A DNA stretch of 64,000 bases from Paenibacillus_E sp040812395 (GCF_040812395.1 NZ_JBFNXH010000003.1:124001-188000), one strand, 5' to 3'; positions 8,295-17,680 are shown, numbered from the stretch's first letter. Made by a program: numbers and translations. Notes: a model not told the origin generated them from the sequence alone.

Positions 8295-9383
8295 ATGATG
8301 CATATTGAAGTGAAAAACCTAAACAAACATTTCGGGCCATTTCATGCGATCAAAGATGTGAACTTCAGCATCACCAAGGGTCATCTTGTCGGTCTGATCG
8401 GGCCAAGCGGCGGCGGTAAAACGTCCATCCTTCGGATGTTATCGGGTCTCGAAAACCCTACGACAGGCGACATTTTCTTTGATGGAAAGCAAGCTACCAA
8501 CCTTTCCGTACAGGAGCGCGGCATCGGCTTCGTCTTTCAAAACTATGCGTTATTTAAACACATGACAGTCTTCGATAACGTCGCTTATGGATTAAAAGTA
8601 TTAAAAAAGCCCAAAGCTTTCATTCAGGACAGGGTAACCTATCTGCTAGGTTTGATGGGCTTAGCCGGAAGCGAACGGAAGTACCCGCACCAGCTATCTG
8701 GCGGCCAGCGACAGCGTGTTGCTTTCGCCAGAGCGCTTGCTCCAGAGCCGCAGCTGCTACTGCTCGATGAACCTTTCGCTGCGATTGATGCGAAGATCCG
8801 CAAAGAGCTCCGGCTGTGGCTGCGCAATCTGATCGACGAATTTAAAGTAACGACGCTATTCGTTACGCACGATCAGGATGAGGCCATTGAGGTTGCCGAC
8901 GAAATTATCATTGTTCAGCAAGGTAAAATCGAACAGCAAGGCAGCCCCTGGGAAATATACACGAAGCCTGCGACCTCATTCGTCGCTTCCTTCATCGGTG
9001 AATCCAACGTCATTGCCGAATATGCTCCGCTTCATGGCTTCCCTTACCTGGATGAAGTCCAGCAAGACGGCAAATGGTTGCCGGACGTGAACGTCCTGGT
9101 ACGCCCAGAATCGATTGAAGTCAGAGCTCATGATACAACTCAGCTAGCTACAGCGGGCGAAACAGGCAAAGTAACCCATGTTCATTTCCGCGGTGACTCT
9201 TGGTATTTGGAAATTGAAACCGGGTCCCTCAAGCTTTTTGCTTACCAATCCGTCAAAGAAAAACTGTATCAGCCAGGCGATGAAGTGAACATCTTGATCC
9301 ATCAAATTTCTGTGTTCACGAAAAGCGAGAATAAAATACTTGAAAATCAGGCTAAACAAGATCCTATGCCTGTTTTTATATAA
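8295..9383 (+). CDS. cysA: sulfate/thiosulfate ABC transporter ATP-binding protein CysA
   Basis: 362 aa. Walker A GPSGGGKT is at residues 36-43, the Q-loop in VFQNYALF near 81, the signature LSGGQRQRV near 134, Walker B LLLLDEP near 154 and the switch His in FVTHD near 192. The C-terminal 120 residues form a TOBE-like regulatory domain. AGGAGG precedes two adjacent ATGs (8295 and 8298); either may be used. It powers import through CysTW. Confidence 0.93.
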   Translation: MMHIEVKNLNKHFGPFHAIKDVNFSITKGHLVGLIGPSGGGKTSILRMLSGLENPTTGDIFFDGKQATNLSVQERGIGFVFQNYALFKHMTVFDNVAYGLKVLKKPKAFIQDRVTYLLGLMGLAGSERKYPHQLSGGQRQRVAFARALAPEPQLLLLDEPFAAIDAKIRKELRLWLRNLIDEFKVTTLFVTHDQDEAIEVADEIIIVQQGKIEQQGSPWEIYTKPATSFVASFIGESNVIAEYAPLHGFPYLDEVQQDGKWLPDVNVLVRPESIEVRAHDTTQLATAGETGKVTHVHFRGDSWYLEIETGSLKLFAYQSVKEKLYQPGDEVNILIHQISVFTKSENKILENQAKQDPMPVFI

Positions 9384-9416
9384 TAAACGTACACATATGA
9401 AGGGGAGTTGGATTTC

Positions 9417-10538
9417 ATGAAAAACAAAAAAACGTTAGGCGTACTCACAGCAACTTTATTTACGGCAAGTCTTGCACTTACAGCCTGCGGTACAGCCAGC
9501 AAGCCAGCGAGCTCACCTGCCGCTTCAACGGCACCCGCTGCCACAGCGGCAGCTACCGCAGCAGCAAGCAGCGCTCCTAAAGCTGCAGAAGGCGGAAAGG
9601 TAACGATCACGATTGGCGCATACTCGATTCTTAAAGATTCCTTTGATCAAATCTTGCCAAAATTCAAAGAGGAATGGAAAAAGAAAACAGGGCAAACGGT
9701 GGAATTCCAGGAATCTTACCAAGCGTCCGGTTCCCAAGCAACAGCGATCATTCAAGGCTTTGAAGCGGACATCGCTCCTCTTTCCCTGGAAGGCGATATC
9801 CAGAAAATCGTTGAAAAAGGCTTGATTACCAACGATTGGAAAAACAAACCGCACAGCGGCAACATTACCGCATCCATCGCTGCAATCGGGGTTCGCGAAG
9901 GCAATCCAAAAGGGATCAAAGACTTTGCTGATTTGACAAAACCGGGCGTTGAAGTCCTGATCCCGAATCCAAGCACATCCGGCGGCGCGAAATGGGACAT
10001 CAACGCGATTTATGGCGCAGGCTTGAAAGCTTCGGAAGCAGCAGGCAAAAAAGATCCCGCTGCCGCCAAAGATCTGCTTACTAAAGTCTACAAAAACATT
10101 AAAGTGTTGGATAAAAGCGGTGCCGACTCCCTCACAACATTCGATAAAGGGGTTGGCGATGCCATCGTAACGTACGAGAACGAGCTGATCGCCCGCATTC
10201 AAAGCGGCAAAAAATATGTAGAAATTGTTCCACAATATACAACATCGATTGAAAATCCAGTAGCGCTCGTAGACAAATATGTAGATAAACACGGCAACCG
10301 CGAAGTGGCGCAAGCGTTCCTAGACTACCTCTGGAGCCCGGACGCTCAAAAAGTTTTTGCTGATAAAGGCTTCCGTTCGGTAGATCCTACAATCGCCAAA
10401 CAATATGAGAAAAACTATCAAACACCTGCCGGTTTGTTCGATATCAACTACCTGGGCGGCTGGGCGCAAGTGAATAAAGACCTGTACGGAAAAGGCGCGC
10501 TATGGGAAACCATTTTGGCTGAAGGCGGCGCGAAATAA
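9417..10538 (+). CDS. sbp: sulfate-binding lipoprotein of the ABC transporter
   Basis: 373 aa from the ATG at 9417, 9 nt after AGGGGAG; a TTG at 9408 abuts the ribosome site. A lipoprotein signal peptide ends in LTAC, so it is anchored outside the membrane as expected in a monoderm. An Ala/Ser/Pro-rich tether (about residues 25-55) precedes the domain beginning KVTITIGAYSI. The segments ESYQASGSQ and IPNPSTSGGAKW match sulfate-binding Sbp/CysP proteins. Whether it prefers sulfate or thiosulfate cannot be told. It is last in the operon, followed by a terminator. Confidence 0.9.
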   Translation: MKNKKTLGVLTATLFTASLALTACGTASKPASSPAASTAPAATAAATAAASSAPKAAEGGKVTITIGAYSILKDSFDQILPKFKEEWKKKTGQTVEFQESYQASGSQATAIIQGFEADIAPLSLEGDIQKIVEKGLITNDWKNKPHSGNITASIAAIGVREGNPKGIKDFADLTKPGVEVLIPNPSTSGGAKWDINAIYGAGLKASEAAGKKDPAAAKDLLTKVYKNIKVLDKSGADSLTTFDKGVGDAIVTYENELIARIQSGKKYVEIVPQYTTSIENPVALVDKYVDKHGNREVAQAFLDYLWSPDAQKVFADKGFRSVDPTIAKQYEKNYQTPAGLFDINYLGGWAQVNKDLYGKGALWETILAEGGAK

Positions 10539-10552
10539 CTTTTAATTACTTG

Positions 10553-10590
10553 AAAAAGCCCTTACGATGAGTAGTCGTGCAGGGCTTTTT
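10553..10590 (+). terminator. terminator of the sulfate operon
   Basis: AAAAAGCCCT and AGGGCTTTTT form a perfect stem followed by a T-run, 15 bp after the sbp stop. Confidence 0.85.
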
Positions 10591-10644
10591 CATTTTACAG
10601 AAACCGATAGAACCTATGTTACGAGTCTCTTTTTAATCTTTATG

Positions 10645-10672
10645 TTACAAAATGTATCATTTGTGATATATT
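10645..10672 (+). promoter_or_regulatory. promoter of the acyltransferase gene
   Basis: TTACAA at 10645-10650, 16-bp spacer, TATATT at 10667-10672. A near-palindrome (ACAAAATG, then TCATTTGT) overlaps the spacer and could be an operator. Confidence 0.45.
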
Positions 10673-10700
10673 TAAATAAATTTAACTAGGAGAGTGTTTC

Positions 10701-11882
10701 ATGGAAAAGCAAAGATTTAATCAATTGGATTCTCTCAGAGGGGTAGCGGCATTATCCGTTTTGCTTCATCATTATCTATACATCTTGCCTTCAATCTATG
10801 GAAGCGGAACAACAAATTCTTTTGGGCTGAATTTGATTAAGTACTCACCTCTGCATCTTTTATGGGCAGGCACTGAATCCGTAATGTTTTTCTTCGTGTT
10901 AAGTGGTTTTGTACTTGCACTCCCATTTCTGAATGGAACAGCTCTATCTTACAAAAATTACATAATTAAGAGAATTTGCAGAATCTATATCCCTTATATT
11001 ATAGCTGTAATTACAGCTATAGTTGCTGCAACTCTATTCTCAAGATGGAGTGATATTCCAGATCTAAGTGTGTGGTTTAATTCAAAATGGGATGAACCCT
11101 TAGATCTGGGATCCATTCTTGGACACTTGACATTAATCTTTAGTTTTAATAACGGCGAATACGATCCTGTTCTTTGGTCACTCGTACAGGAAATGAGAGC
11201 ATCTTTATTTTTCCCTATCATTATGTATTTCGTTATGAAGTACAACTGGAAAATTACTTTAGGCGCAGCACTGTTTCTTTCAATCGTTGGCTATGGCGGA
11301 CATTTTGTAACGTACCATATTACGTCAATGAATCTTAAAAACGATTACTTCATTTCACTACACTATCTATTGATGTTTGTAGTTGGTTCTTTATTAGCTA
11401 AACATAGATTAGAACTTGTTGGAATCTTTCAACGTTTAAATGTAGCTAGCAGACTTATTGCGGTATTGATTGCAATTCTGAGTTACACCTATGCATGGTG
11501 GTTCTTACCTCATAAAGACATCCTGCACATTCAAATTATCAATGAATGGTTTAATGTTATAGGAGTTGCACTGTTTCTGCTTTTTGCAATATCTTACAAT
11601 AAATTTAAAACTATTTTAGAACTATCCCCCATTCATTTCTTCGGTAAAATCTCATATAGTTTATATCTGTACCATGCAATAGCTATGCTTACTTTCGTAA
11701 ACTTGTGGTATGGCAAAATGCCTCTTGGTTGGATATTGTTGATTTCATTCGTTGTATCGCTAATCTTAGCAACTGTTTCCTATTATTTCGTAGAAAAGAG
11801 TTCAATTAAAATAGGTAACAAATTAACAAACAAATCTAAAATAAATAAAAATACTGATATAAAGAAGATCATTGCAAGCTAA
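10701..11882 (+). CDS. acyltransferase family 3 membrane protein (OafA/YrhL-like)
   Basis: 393 aa with about ten transmembrane helices. The N-terminal motif FNQLDSLRGVAALSVLLHH carries the Arg and His typical of family 3 acyltransferases, which O-acylate cell-envelope glycans and other surface molecules. It has its own promoter, AGGAGAG ribosome site and terminator. The gene is visibly richer in A+T than its neighbours, with a Lys/Asn/Ile-rich tail, suggesting horizontal acquisition. No SGNH esterase domain is fused. The acceptor cannot be inferred from the neighbours. Confidence 0.88.
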   Translation: MEKQRFNQLDSLRGVAALSVLLHHYLYILPSIYGSGTTNSFGLNLIKYSPLHLLWAGTESVMFFFVLSGFVLALPFLNGTALSYKNYIIKRICRIYIPYIIAVITAIVAATLFSRWSDIPDLSVWFNSKWDEPLDLGSILGHLTLIFSFNNGEYDPVLWSLVQEMRASLFFPIIMYFVMKYNWKITLGAALFLSIVGYGGHFVTYHITSMNLKNDYFISLHYLLMFVVGSLLAKHRLELVGIFQRLNVASRLIAVLIAILSYTYAWWFLPHKDILHIQIINEWFNVIGVALFLLFAISYNKFKTILELSPIHFFGKISYSLYLYHAIAMLTFVNLWYGKMPLGWILLISFVVSLILATVSYYFVEKSSIKIGNKLTNKSKINKNTDIKKIIAS

Positions 11883-11891
11883 AAAAGAAAG

Positions 11892-11938
11892 AACATCTTG
11901 AAGACCAAATGAAAAATTGGCTGCAAGATGTTTTTTTT
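11892..11938 (+). terminator. terminator of the acyltransferase gene
   Basis: AACATCTTG at 11892-11900 pairs with CAAGATGTT at 11924-11932, followed by a run of T. Confidence 0.8.
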
Positions 11939-12035
11939 CAAGGGAACTGCTAATGAGAAATACAGTAGAAGACGCCCAGCTATTGCAGCCTAGGCGTCTA
12001 TAGAACTGCCCGAAGGCAGCTCTACTCGATCCTTC

Positions 12036-12830
12036 TTATCTTCCATCACCATCAAGTAAATTGCCAAGGCCGCCCAGAATGCCGCCTTCTTCCTTACGGC
12101 CGCCAGGACCTGCAGCAGATGCGATACGGTCTGCCAATCTACTGAAAGGGAGCGATTGAATCCAAACACGCCCAGGTCCGCGTAGCGTAGCGAAGAATAA
12201 GCCTTCGCCACCGAACAGTGCTGTCTTGACGCCTTTAACCATTTCGATATCATAATCGACCTCTTGCGTCATCGCTACCAAACAACCCGTATCCACTCGA
12301 ATCATTTCGCCAGGGCGCAGTACCCGCTCCACGATCGAACCTCCCGCATGAACGAAAGCCAGGCCATCTCCTTCGATTTTTTGCATAATAAAGCCTTCGC
12401 CACCGAAAAATCCAGCTCCCAGCTTGCGCTGAAACGCAATCCCGACGGACACGCCCTTCGCTGCGCAAAGGAAAGAATCTTTCTGACATATGAGTTTGCC
12501 ACCAAGATCCTGCAAGTCCATCGCCATAATTTTTCCCGGGTAAGGAGCGGCAAAAGTAACCTGCTCTTTCCCATTATAGCTGCGATTCGTGAATACAGTC
12601 ATGAACAAACTTTCTCCTGTCAGCAATCGCTTGCCGGCGCCCAACAGCTTGCCCATAAATCCTTTATTCTCGCCACTGCCATCACCGAAAATGGTCTCCA
12701 TCGAAATATTCTGATCCATCATCATCATGCTGCCAGCTTCGGCAATAACGCTTTCTTCCGGGTCCAGCTCAATCTCGACGTACTGCATCTCATTACCTAA
12801 TATGCGGTAATCAATTTCATGTGCATTCAT
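12036..12830 (-). CDS. TIGR00266/AIM24 family protein
   Basis: 264 aa from the ATG at 12830, 11 nt after AGGAGG; an upstream in-frame ATG at 12839 is only 2 nt from it. The start NAHEIDYRILGNEMQ, the AEAGSMM segment and repeated Gly-rich strands (GAGFFGGEGFIMQKIEGDG, FGGEGLFFATLRGPG) are typical of this beta-rich family. The C-terminal tail is Gly-rich (GGILGGLGNLLDGDG). The molecular function is not established in bacteria. It appears monocistronic. Confidence 0.85.
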   Translation of the reverse strand: MNAHEIDYRILGNEMQYVEIELDPEESVIAEAGSMMMMDQNISMETIFGDGSGENKGFMGKLLGAGKRLLTGESLFMTVFTNRSYNGKEQVTFAAPYPGKIMAMDLQDLGGKLICQKDSFLCAAKGVSVGIAFQRKLGAGFFGGEGFIMQKIEGDGLAFVHAGGSIVERVLRPGEMIRVDTGCLVAMTQEVDYDIEMVKGVKTALFGGEGLFFATLRGPGRVWIQSLPFSRLADRIASAAGPGGRKEEGGILGGLGNLLDGDGR

Positions 12831-12941
12831 AATTTTCATTTCCTCCTAATAGCAACTCAAATTTACTATTTGTATACGGAAGCGAAAAATATTGGTTTCA
12901 ACCTGACTTAGAATCATGAATGATGTTTTACTTGCAATCTG

Positions 12942-13427
12942 TCAAGACTGCTGCGAATTTCGTTCTTGTTTGCGAAGTTTTCGAGCTTCGAAACGCGCCG
13001 CCGCGGATTCAAATAACCGCTTCTCTTCTTCTGTTTCCGGGATGATCATCGGTACCGGGCAGGGTTGTCCGGTTTCGTCAAGCGCAACGAAAGTTAGGTA
13101 CGCGGTAGCGGTCGTCTTCTTTTCGCCTGTTAGCAAATTCTCCGACTCTACTTTCACATAGACCTCCATCGAGCTGCGATGCGTCCACGTTACGAAAGCC
13201 TCTAACTGAATGGCCTCGCCAAGCTTCACCGGTGCGAAGAAGTCCAAGCTGTCGCTTGAAGCCGTTACAACGCCTTTACGAGAATGGCGCATAGAGGCGA
13301 TTGTCGCGACTTTATCGATATACTGCATAACGCGACCGCCGAATACGGTATGATGATAGTTCGTATCCGCTGGCAAAATGATTTCCGTCAACACGGTTCG
13401 GGAGAGTCTTGCTGGCTTTGCTTCCAC
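12942..13427 (-). CDS. acyl-CoA thioesterase, hotdog fold
   Basis: 161 aa, GTG start 8 nt after AGGAGG. The hotdog signature is seen as NYHHTVFGGRVMQYIDKVATIASMRH, followed by VTASSDSLDFFAPV, as in the YkhA/YciA group. These enzymes hydrolyse medium- and long-chain acyl-CoA in the cytosol. The C-terminus is a charged helix (residues about 130-161). It lies just upstream of purT's 3' end on the same strand. A paralogue is at 41125-41637. Confidence 0.88.
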   Translation of the reverse strand: MEAKPARLSRTVLTEIILPADTNYHHTVFGGRVMQYIDKVATIASMRHSRKGVVTASSDSLDFFAPVKLGEAIQLEAFVTWTHRSSMEVYVKVESENLLTGEKKTTATAYLTFVALDETGQPCPVPMIIPETEEEKRLFESAAARFEARKLRKQERNSQQS

Positions 13428-13465
13428 AGAGTATTCCTCCTGATGTTCGTCAGTTCGTTCTTATC

Positions 13466-14644
13466 TCATTCGTAGCTTAATTTAAGCTTACCCGCTGCTT
13501 CTTTCGCAAGCTTACGAGCTTCATCCACATTTTCTCCGCTGCTTAATGCTACCGCCATTCGGCGTCCAACCTTCGTCTCCGGCTTGCCGAACAAACGAAC
13601 TTGCGTATTAGGCACAGACAAAGCTTCTTCTAACCCGGTTATCGTGTAAGCCAAATGTTCCCTGTCCGCCTTCAGCGTATAGCTTGCGCCAGGAGTCAGA
13701 AGCCGGATACCTGTGATCGGCAATCCGAGAATGGCTCTGGCATGAAGCGCAAATTCGCTCAAATCTTGCGTCGCCATCGTTACCATGCCGGTATCGTGCG
13801 GTCGAGGGGAAACTTCGCTGAAATAGACGCCCTCTTTCGCCAAAAACAATTCTACGCCATAAAGGCCATAGCCGCCAAGCGCGTCTGTAATCGTCTTCGC
13901 CATATGCTGCGCTTCCTGAATTTGCTGCTCGCTCATCGCATGCGGCTGCCAAGATTCGATATAGTCACCGTCTTTTTGAATATGTCCGATCGGTTCGCAG
14001 TAGGTTGTTCCTGATACGGAACGGACCGTCAGCAGTGTAATTTCAGACTCGAAGTGAATGAACTCTTCAATAATCACGCGGGCATTTTTTGCGCGACCGC
14101 CTTCCATTGCATAGTTCCACGATTGTTCCACATCGTCAGGAGTGCGGCAAACGCTTTGACCTTTGCCCGACGAGCTCATGATCGGTTTAATCACGCAAGG
14201 CGTGCCAATTTCTGCAACTCCAGCACGCAGCTCCTCCAAGCTATCGGCGAACGCATATTTTGCCGTACGCAGCTTCAATGTTTCAGACGCCAGGCGGCGA
14301 ATGCCTTCCCGATCCATCGTAAGTCTGGATGCTGTTGCCGTAGGAATAACACGATAGCCTTCCTTCTCTAGTTCAACTAGAACCGGAGTTGCGATGGCTT
14401 CAATCTCGGGTACGATCAAGTCAGGACGTTCCTGTTCAATGAGCTTGCGAAGCTGCTCGCCATCGAGCATGTTGATGACATGGCTTCGATGAGCGACCTG
14501 CATCGCAGGCGCATGTGCGTAGCGATCAACCGCTATCGTTTCGATGCCGAGTCGCTGCGCTTCAATAATCACTTCTTTGCCCAGTTCGCCTGAACCAAGC
14601 AACATCATTTTTTTAGCATTTTTGGATAAAGGTGCTCCGTACAT
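13466..14644 (-). CDS. purT: formate-dependent phosphoribosylglycinamide formyltransferase PurT
   Basis: 392 aa, the usual length. PurT makes formyl-GAR from GAR, formate and ATP in purine synthesis. The ATP-grasp domain shows CVIKPIMSSSGKGQS near residue 152, EEFIHFESEITLL near 195 and the metal-binding EVSPRPHDTGMVT near 275. The N-terminal MMLLGSGELGKEV is the preATP-grasp nucleotide-binding strand. Start at 14644 with AAAGGGG upstream. No purine riboswitch is visible in the leader; TTCACA-17-TATACG lies between the VWA gene and purT. Confidence 0.93.
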   Translation of the reverse strand: MYGAPLSKNAKKMMLLGSGELGKEVIIEAQRLGIETIAVDRYAHAPAMQVAHRSHVINMLDGEQLRKLIEQERPDLIVPEIEAIATPVLVELEKEGYRVIPTATASRLTMDREGIRRLASETLKLRTAKYAFADSLEELRAGVAEIGTPCVIKPIMSSSGKGQSVCRTPDDVEQSWNYAMEGGRAKNARVIIEEFIHFESEITLLTVRSVSGTTYCEPIGHIQKDGDYIESWQPHAMSEQQIQEAQHMAKTITDALGGYGLYGVELFLAKEGVYFSEVSPRPHDTGMVTMATQDLSEFALHARAILGLPITGIRLLTPGASYTLKADREHLAYTITGLEEALSVPNTQVRLFGKPETKVGRRMAVALSSGENVDEARKLAKEAAGKLKLSYE

Positions 14645-14782
14645 AAAAATAAAAATCCCCTTTCAATTCTTTGCATTTTCTAAATAAAAAACATACGTAT
14701 AAGTCAGTTTTCCCTGTCTGTGAAAGGGAAAAGCGTTACGAATCCAGTCATGATTCCTGTCCTATTGTAAAGGATTTATTTG

Positions 14783-16705
14783 CTAAAAGATAGATTTCAG
14801 CAGCAGTTTGCGCAAAATCGGAGCCAACTGCTGCGGCAGTTCCTCGATGTTGGGCACAACGATGGAGCTTCGTCCATAGATGTTACGCATCGCCTTTTGC
14901 TGCGTTTCGTGCACAGCACCGTTGGCCAGGAAGACGCTGATAACCTCAATGCCTAAGCGTCTAGCCTGTAGAACGGCCTCATGCGTGTCGAGGATGCCTG
15001 CATCGTTGTAATCCGCTGCCGAAGGCTCGCCATCCGAGAACACCAGCAGTACGCGCTGCCGCTCAGACCGCCGCAGCAGTCTCTCGCACATGCGGCGGAT
15101 CGCAAAGCCGTCGCGGTTGTCCTGCTGCGGCTCAAGCTGCAGTAGCGCCGCACCGCATCCAGATGCGCAAGAAGAAGCGAAGTCCATCGCGACCTGGAAC
15201 AGGTTCGGGGCTTCCTTCTCCGTCACGCGGTCCGCGTCCTCCCAGAAGCCTACCACCTCATGGGGGATACGCAGGTCGCGCAGCGTCTCGTGGAACATCA
15301 CGAGACCGAGCTTGGTTTCGTCCATTTTGTCGTACATGGACGCCGAGCAATCGACGAGCAGCGCGAACGCTGCGTCAAGCTGGGGGACTGGCGCGCGCTT
15401 CTTATAGAAGAGGCGCGGCGCTTCTTGTGTAACGGCTCGCGTAAGCCGCTTGTCGAGCCGCCCGAACAGCTGATCGCCGCGCGGGGCGATCCGTTTCCTC
15501 TCCAGCGTGCGGCGAATCGCACGCTGCAAGGGCTTCGCGAGCGGCGCCACGCGCTCGCTCAGGCGCCTGTAGGCGGCCTCCTGCGCAGCAGAGGGCCGCT
15601 CAGGCGCCAGCCATGTCGCCGTCGCGAGCATGCCCGCGGCGCCTTCTCCGTGCCCCGCGGCAGCGGGCACGCCAAAGCTCTGGCGCCGCTCGCCGGCGGC
15701 GCCTGTGCGCTGGGCGCGCAGCGAGCGCCCTTGCGCGATCGCGAGCGCTTGATCCGCCGCGTCACCCTCGCGCGGCGTATCTCCAGCCGCGGCTGTACGG
15801 GAGCCGCGCTCCAGCTCGAAGCGCAGCAGCCCCGGGGTGCGGTCGCTGCTCTCGCGGTGCCAGGTCGGCATGCGCTCTTGCCCTGGCAATTGCCGCTCCC
15901 CTTCCTGTTCGGGGAGCACATCCTCATTCGCGAGCCGCTTCGCCCGCTTCAGCTCGCCTTCATGCCTGGCAGCCAGCGGATTCTCTGTCCCGCTTTCGGG
16001 CTGCATCCAGAAATACTGCACTAGCGTATCGCGCTGCAGCCAATAGCTCAGCGAGTCCATGATCCTCTCGCAGCAGGAAGCAACCTCGGAGGTATGTTCC
16101 GCTTCCTCTACTTGCTCCAATAGCGGATAAACACCGGCCATGCGGGACGTCAGTTCATGAAGCTGTTCTCCATGCACATAACTGCCCCATTCGGCACCCG
16201 TAAACCAACCATAAATCAGCAAAATAAAGGCTTCTCCCAGCTCGCCTTTCTTCAAGTGCGATGAAAGCTTATGCTTATAATACGAAGCATAAATGCGATG
16301 ACGCTGTGCAAACACACGAACTGTTCCTGGTCTTCGTCTCCGACAAATCTGCTCCAAGCGCATATCTTCGCACAAGGCAAACAACTGATTAGCCACTTTC
16401 GTCAACGAAATTGTCTCACAATAGGCCAAGTAAGAGGTTACAGCCGCTTGTCCTGTATACCACGCGCTCCCCATACCTCGGAGGTATACATCACTTTTCA
16501 TGCCAGCTGCTTTATCCGCAGGAGGATAGTCTCGCCAAAACTGGCTGACCGTCAACCTAGCATCCTTTTCCCCATAATGCGCGTGGAATGCCGCTTCCAC
16601 CTCCAACTCCTTGCGCCTTGTGAACATGCGTCCCAGATCAAGGAGCTGCATATGGAGCAGCGAATCTATTTTGTCATCCAGTAAGCTTAGTTTTCCAACA
16701 AACAT
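14783..16705 (-). CDS. VWA-domain protein, NorD/YojO-like
   Basis: 640 aa. The N-terminal 250 residues are helical; residues about 250-390 are a low-complexity linker rich in Arg, Ala, Glu and Gly; the C-terminal 200 residues form a von Willebrand A domain with the metal site DCSASM near 445 and VFSDGEPS near 555. It follows a MoxR AAA+ gene by 4 bp. MoxR/VWA pairs act as ATP-driven metal-insertion or remodelling chaperones; B. subtilis has the similar yojN/yojO. The target is unknown. The linker DNA (about 15.1-15.95 kb) is much richer in G+C than its flanks. Confidence 0.85.
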   Translation of the reverse strand: MFVGKLSLLDDKIDSLLHMQLLDLGRMFTRRKELEVEAAFHAHYGEKDARLTVSQFWRDYPPADKAAGMKSDVYLRGMGSAWYTGQAAVTSYLAYCETISLTKVANQLFALCEDMRLEQICRRRRPGTVRVFAQRHRIYASYYKHKLSSHLKKGELGEAFILLIYGWFTGAEWGSYVHGEQLHELTSRMAGVYPLLEQVEEAEHTSEVASCCERIMDSLSYWLQRDTLVQYFWMQPESGTENPLAARHEGELKRAKRLANEDVLPEQEGERQLPGQERMPTWHRESSDRTPGLLRFELERGSRTAAAGDTPREGDAADQALAIAQGRSLRAQRTGAAGERRQSFGVPAAAGHGEGAAGMLATATWLAPERPSAAQEAAYRRLSERVAPLAKPLQRAIRRTLERKRIAPRGDQLFGRLDKRLTRAVTQEAPRLFYKKRAPVPQLDAAFALLVDCSASMYDKMDETKLGLVMFHETLRDLRIPHEVVGFWEDADRVTEKEAPNLFQVAMDFASSCASGCGAALLQLEPQQDNRDGFAIRRMCERLLRRSERQRVLLVFSDGEPSAADYNDAGILDTHEAVLQARRLGIEVISVFLANGAVHETQQKAMRNIYGRSSIVVPNIEELPQQLAPILRKLLLKSIF

Positions 16706-16709
16706 CGCC

Positions 16710-17597
16710 TTAGAACAACGTCTCCGCCACGTTCATGACGGCAGCCCGTTCCCTTTCATCTTCTAATTTGCCGGCAATCGCGCGTGACACAGCACGCATC
16801 GGCGGGATATAGGCAGCCAAATCACAGGCGTCAAGCAATGCCCGAATCGAGCCAGCCTCATCTGGCAGCTGCCCCATTTCGATTAATGTCAACAAATCGG
16901 CTGACAATTGGACGAAAATCCCTAGCATCTGGGCATCCTTAAGCACCGATTGGCTCCGAAGCAATTGAAGTAAGTCTTCTCCTTGCAGATAAGGTACATC
17001 AACGGTGACGAACCGGTTTTTTAAAGCTTCATTCAATGGAACCGTACCAATATATCCTTCATTAATAGCCGCAACCACCCGGAAATCAGGATGGGCGGTA
17101 ACGACTTCCCCCGTAAATGGATTCGTGATTGACCTACGGTAATCCAAAACACCATTAATAAGCGGCAGCGTCTCCGGCTTAGCCATATTGATTTCATCAA
17201 TATAAAGGATGTGTCCTTTGGTCATAGCTTTCATAATTGGACCAGGAATAAACTCGATTCGCGAGTTTCCTTGTTCGTTATGCGTTAATGTTTTAAAGCC
17301 CAGCAGTGCTTCTGCATCCAGATCCGTGGAGCAGTTCACCGCATGCAAAGGCTGCCCAAACAAAGCGGATACATGCTCTGCCAGTTTGGTTTTGCCCGAA
17401 CCGGTTGGACCCTTGAGAAGTATGTTTTTACCTAAAAACAAGGCGATTACTGCATCCTGCAGCACTTCTTCATTCGGCGTTCTAAACGCTGCCGTTCCAA
17501 TCAGTTTACGATCTTCATCTGTTGTGTTCTCCTGCACTTGCAGTTTTCTTTGTTCCAGATGCTCAGATACGGCCTGTGGCCATGCATATGTAGACAT
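16710..17597 (-). CDS. MoxR-family AAA+ ATPase, NorQ/YojN-like
   Basis: 295 aa. Walker A GPTGSGKTKLAE is near residue 80, Walker B HILYIDEINM near 134, and the sensor segment AAINEGYIGTVPLNEALKNRF near 178 includes the arginine finger. No membrane segment is seen. The VWA gene follows after 4 bp, so the two are one operon. The AAA+ ring probably drives the VWA partner on an unidentified protein. Confidence 0.88.
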   Translation of the reverse strand: MSTYAWPQAVSEHLEQRKLQVQENTTDEDRKLIGTAAFRTPNEEVLQDAVIALFLGKNILLKGPTGSGKTKLAEHVSALFGQPLHAVNCSTDLDAEALLGFKTLTHNEQGNSRIEFIPGPIMKAMTKGHILYIDEINMAKPETLPLINGVLDYRRSITNPFTGEVVTAHPDFRVVAAINEGYIGTVPLNEALKNRFVTVDVPYLQGEDLLQLLRSQSVLKDAQMLGIFVQLSADLLTLIEMGQLPDEAGSIRALLDACDLAAYIPPMRAVSRAIAGKLEDERERAAVMNVAETLF

Positions 17598-17680
17598 TTT
17601 TTTGATTTCCCTTCCTGATTAACTCGTATTTCTTACTATTTATCAGGAAGCGCATGTTGTCAAGCATCATCTCTAAGCAG

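Noticed and set aside
9525..10313. 262-codon open frame on the minus strand inside sbp
   Set aside because: It is antisense to a clear binding protein, rich in Phe/Cys/Arg with no family motif; a by-product of the codon use of sbp.
14645..14782. purine riboswitch before purT
   Set aside because: Only a TTTTCCCT/AGGGAAAA hairpin without T-run was seen; no conserved purine aptamer sequence.
15260..16024. 254-codon plus-strand frame in the G+C-rich VWA linker
   Set aside because: High G+C removes stop codons in all frames here; the sense frame joins two recognisable domains.
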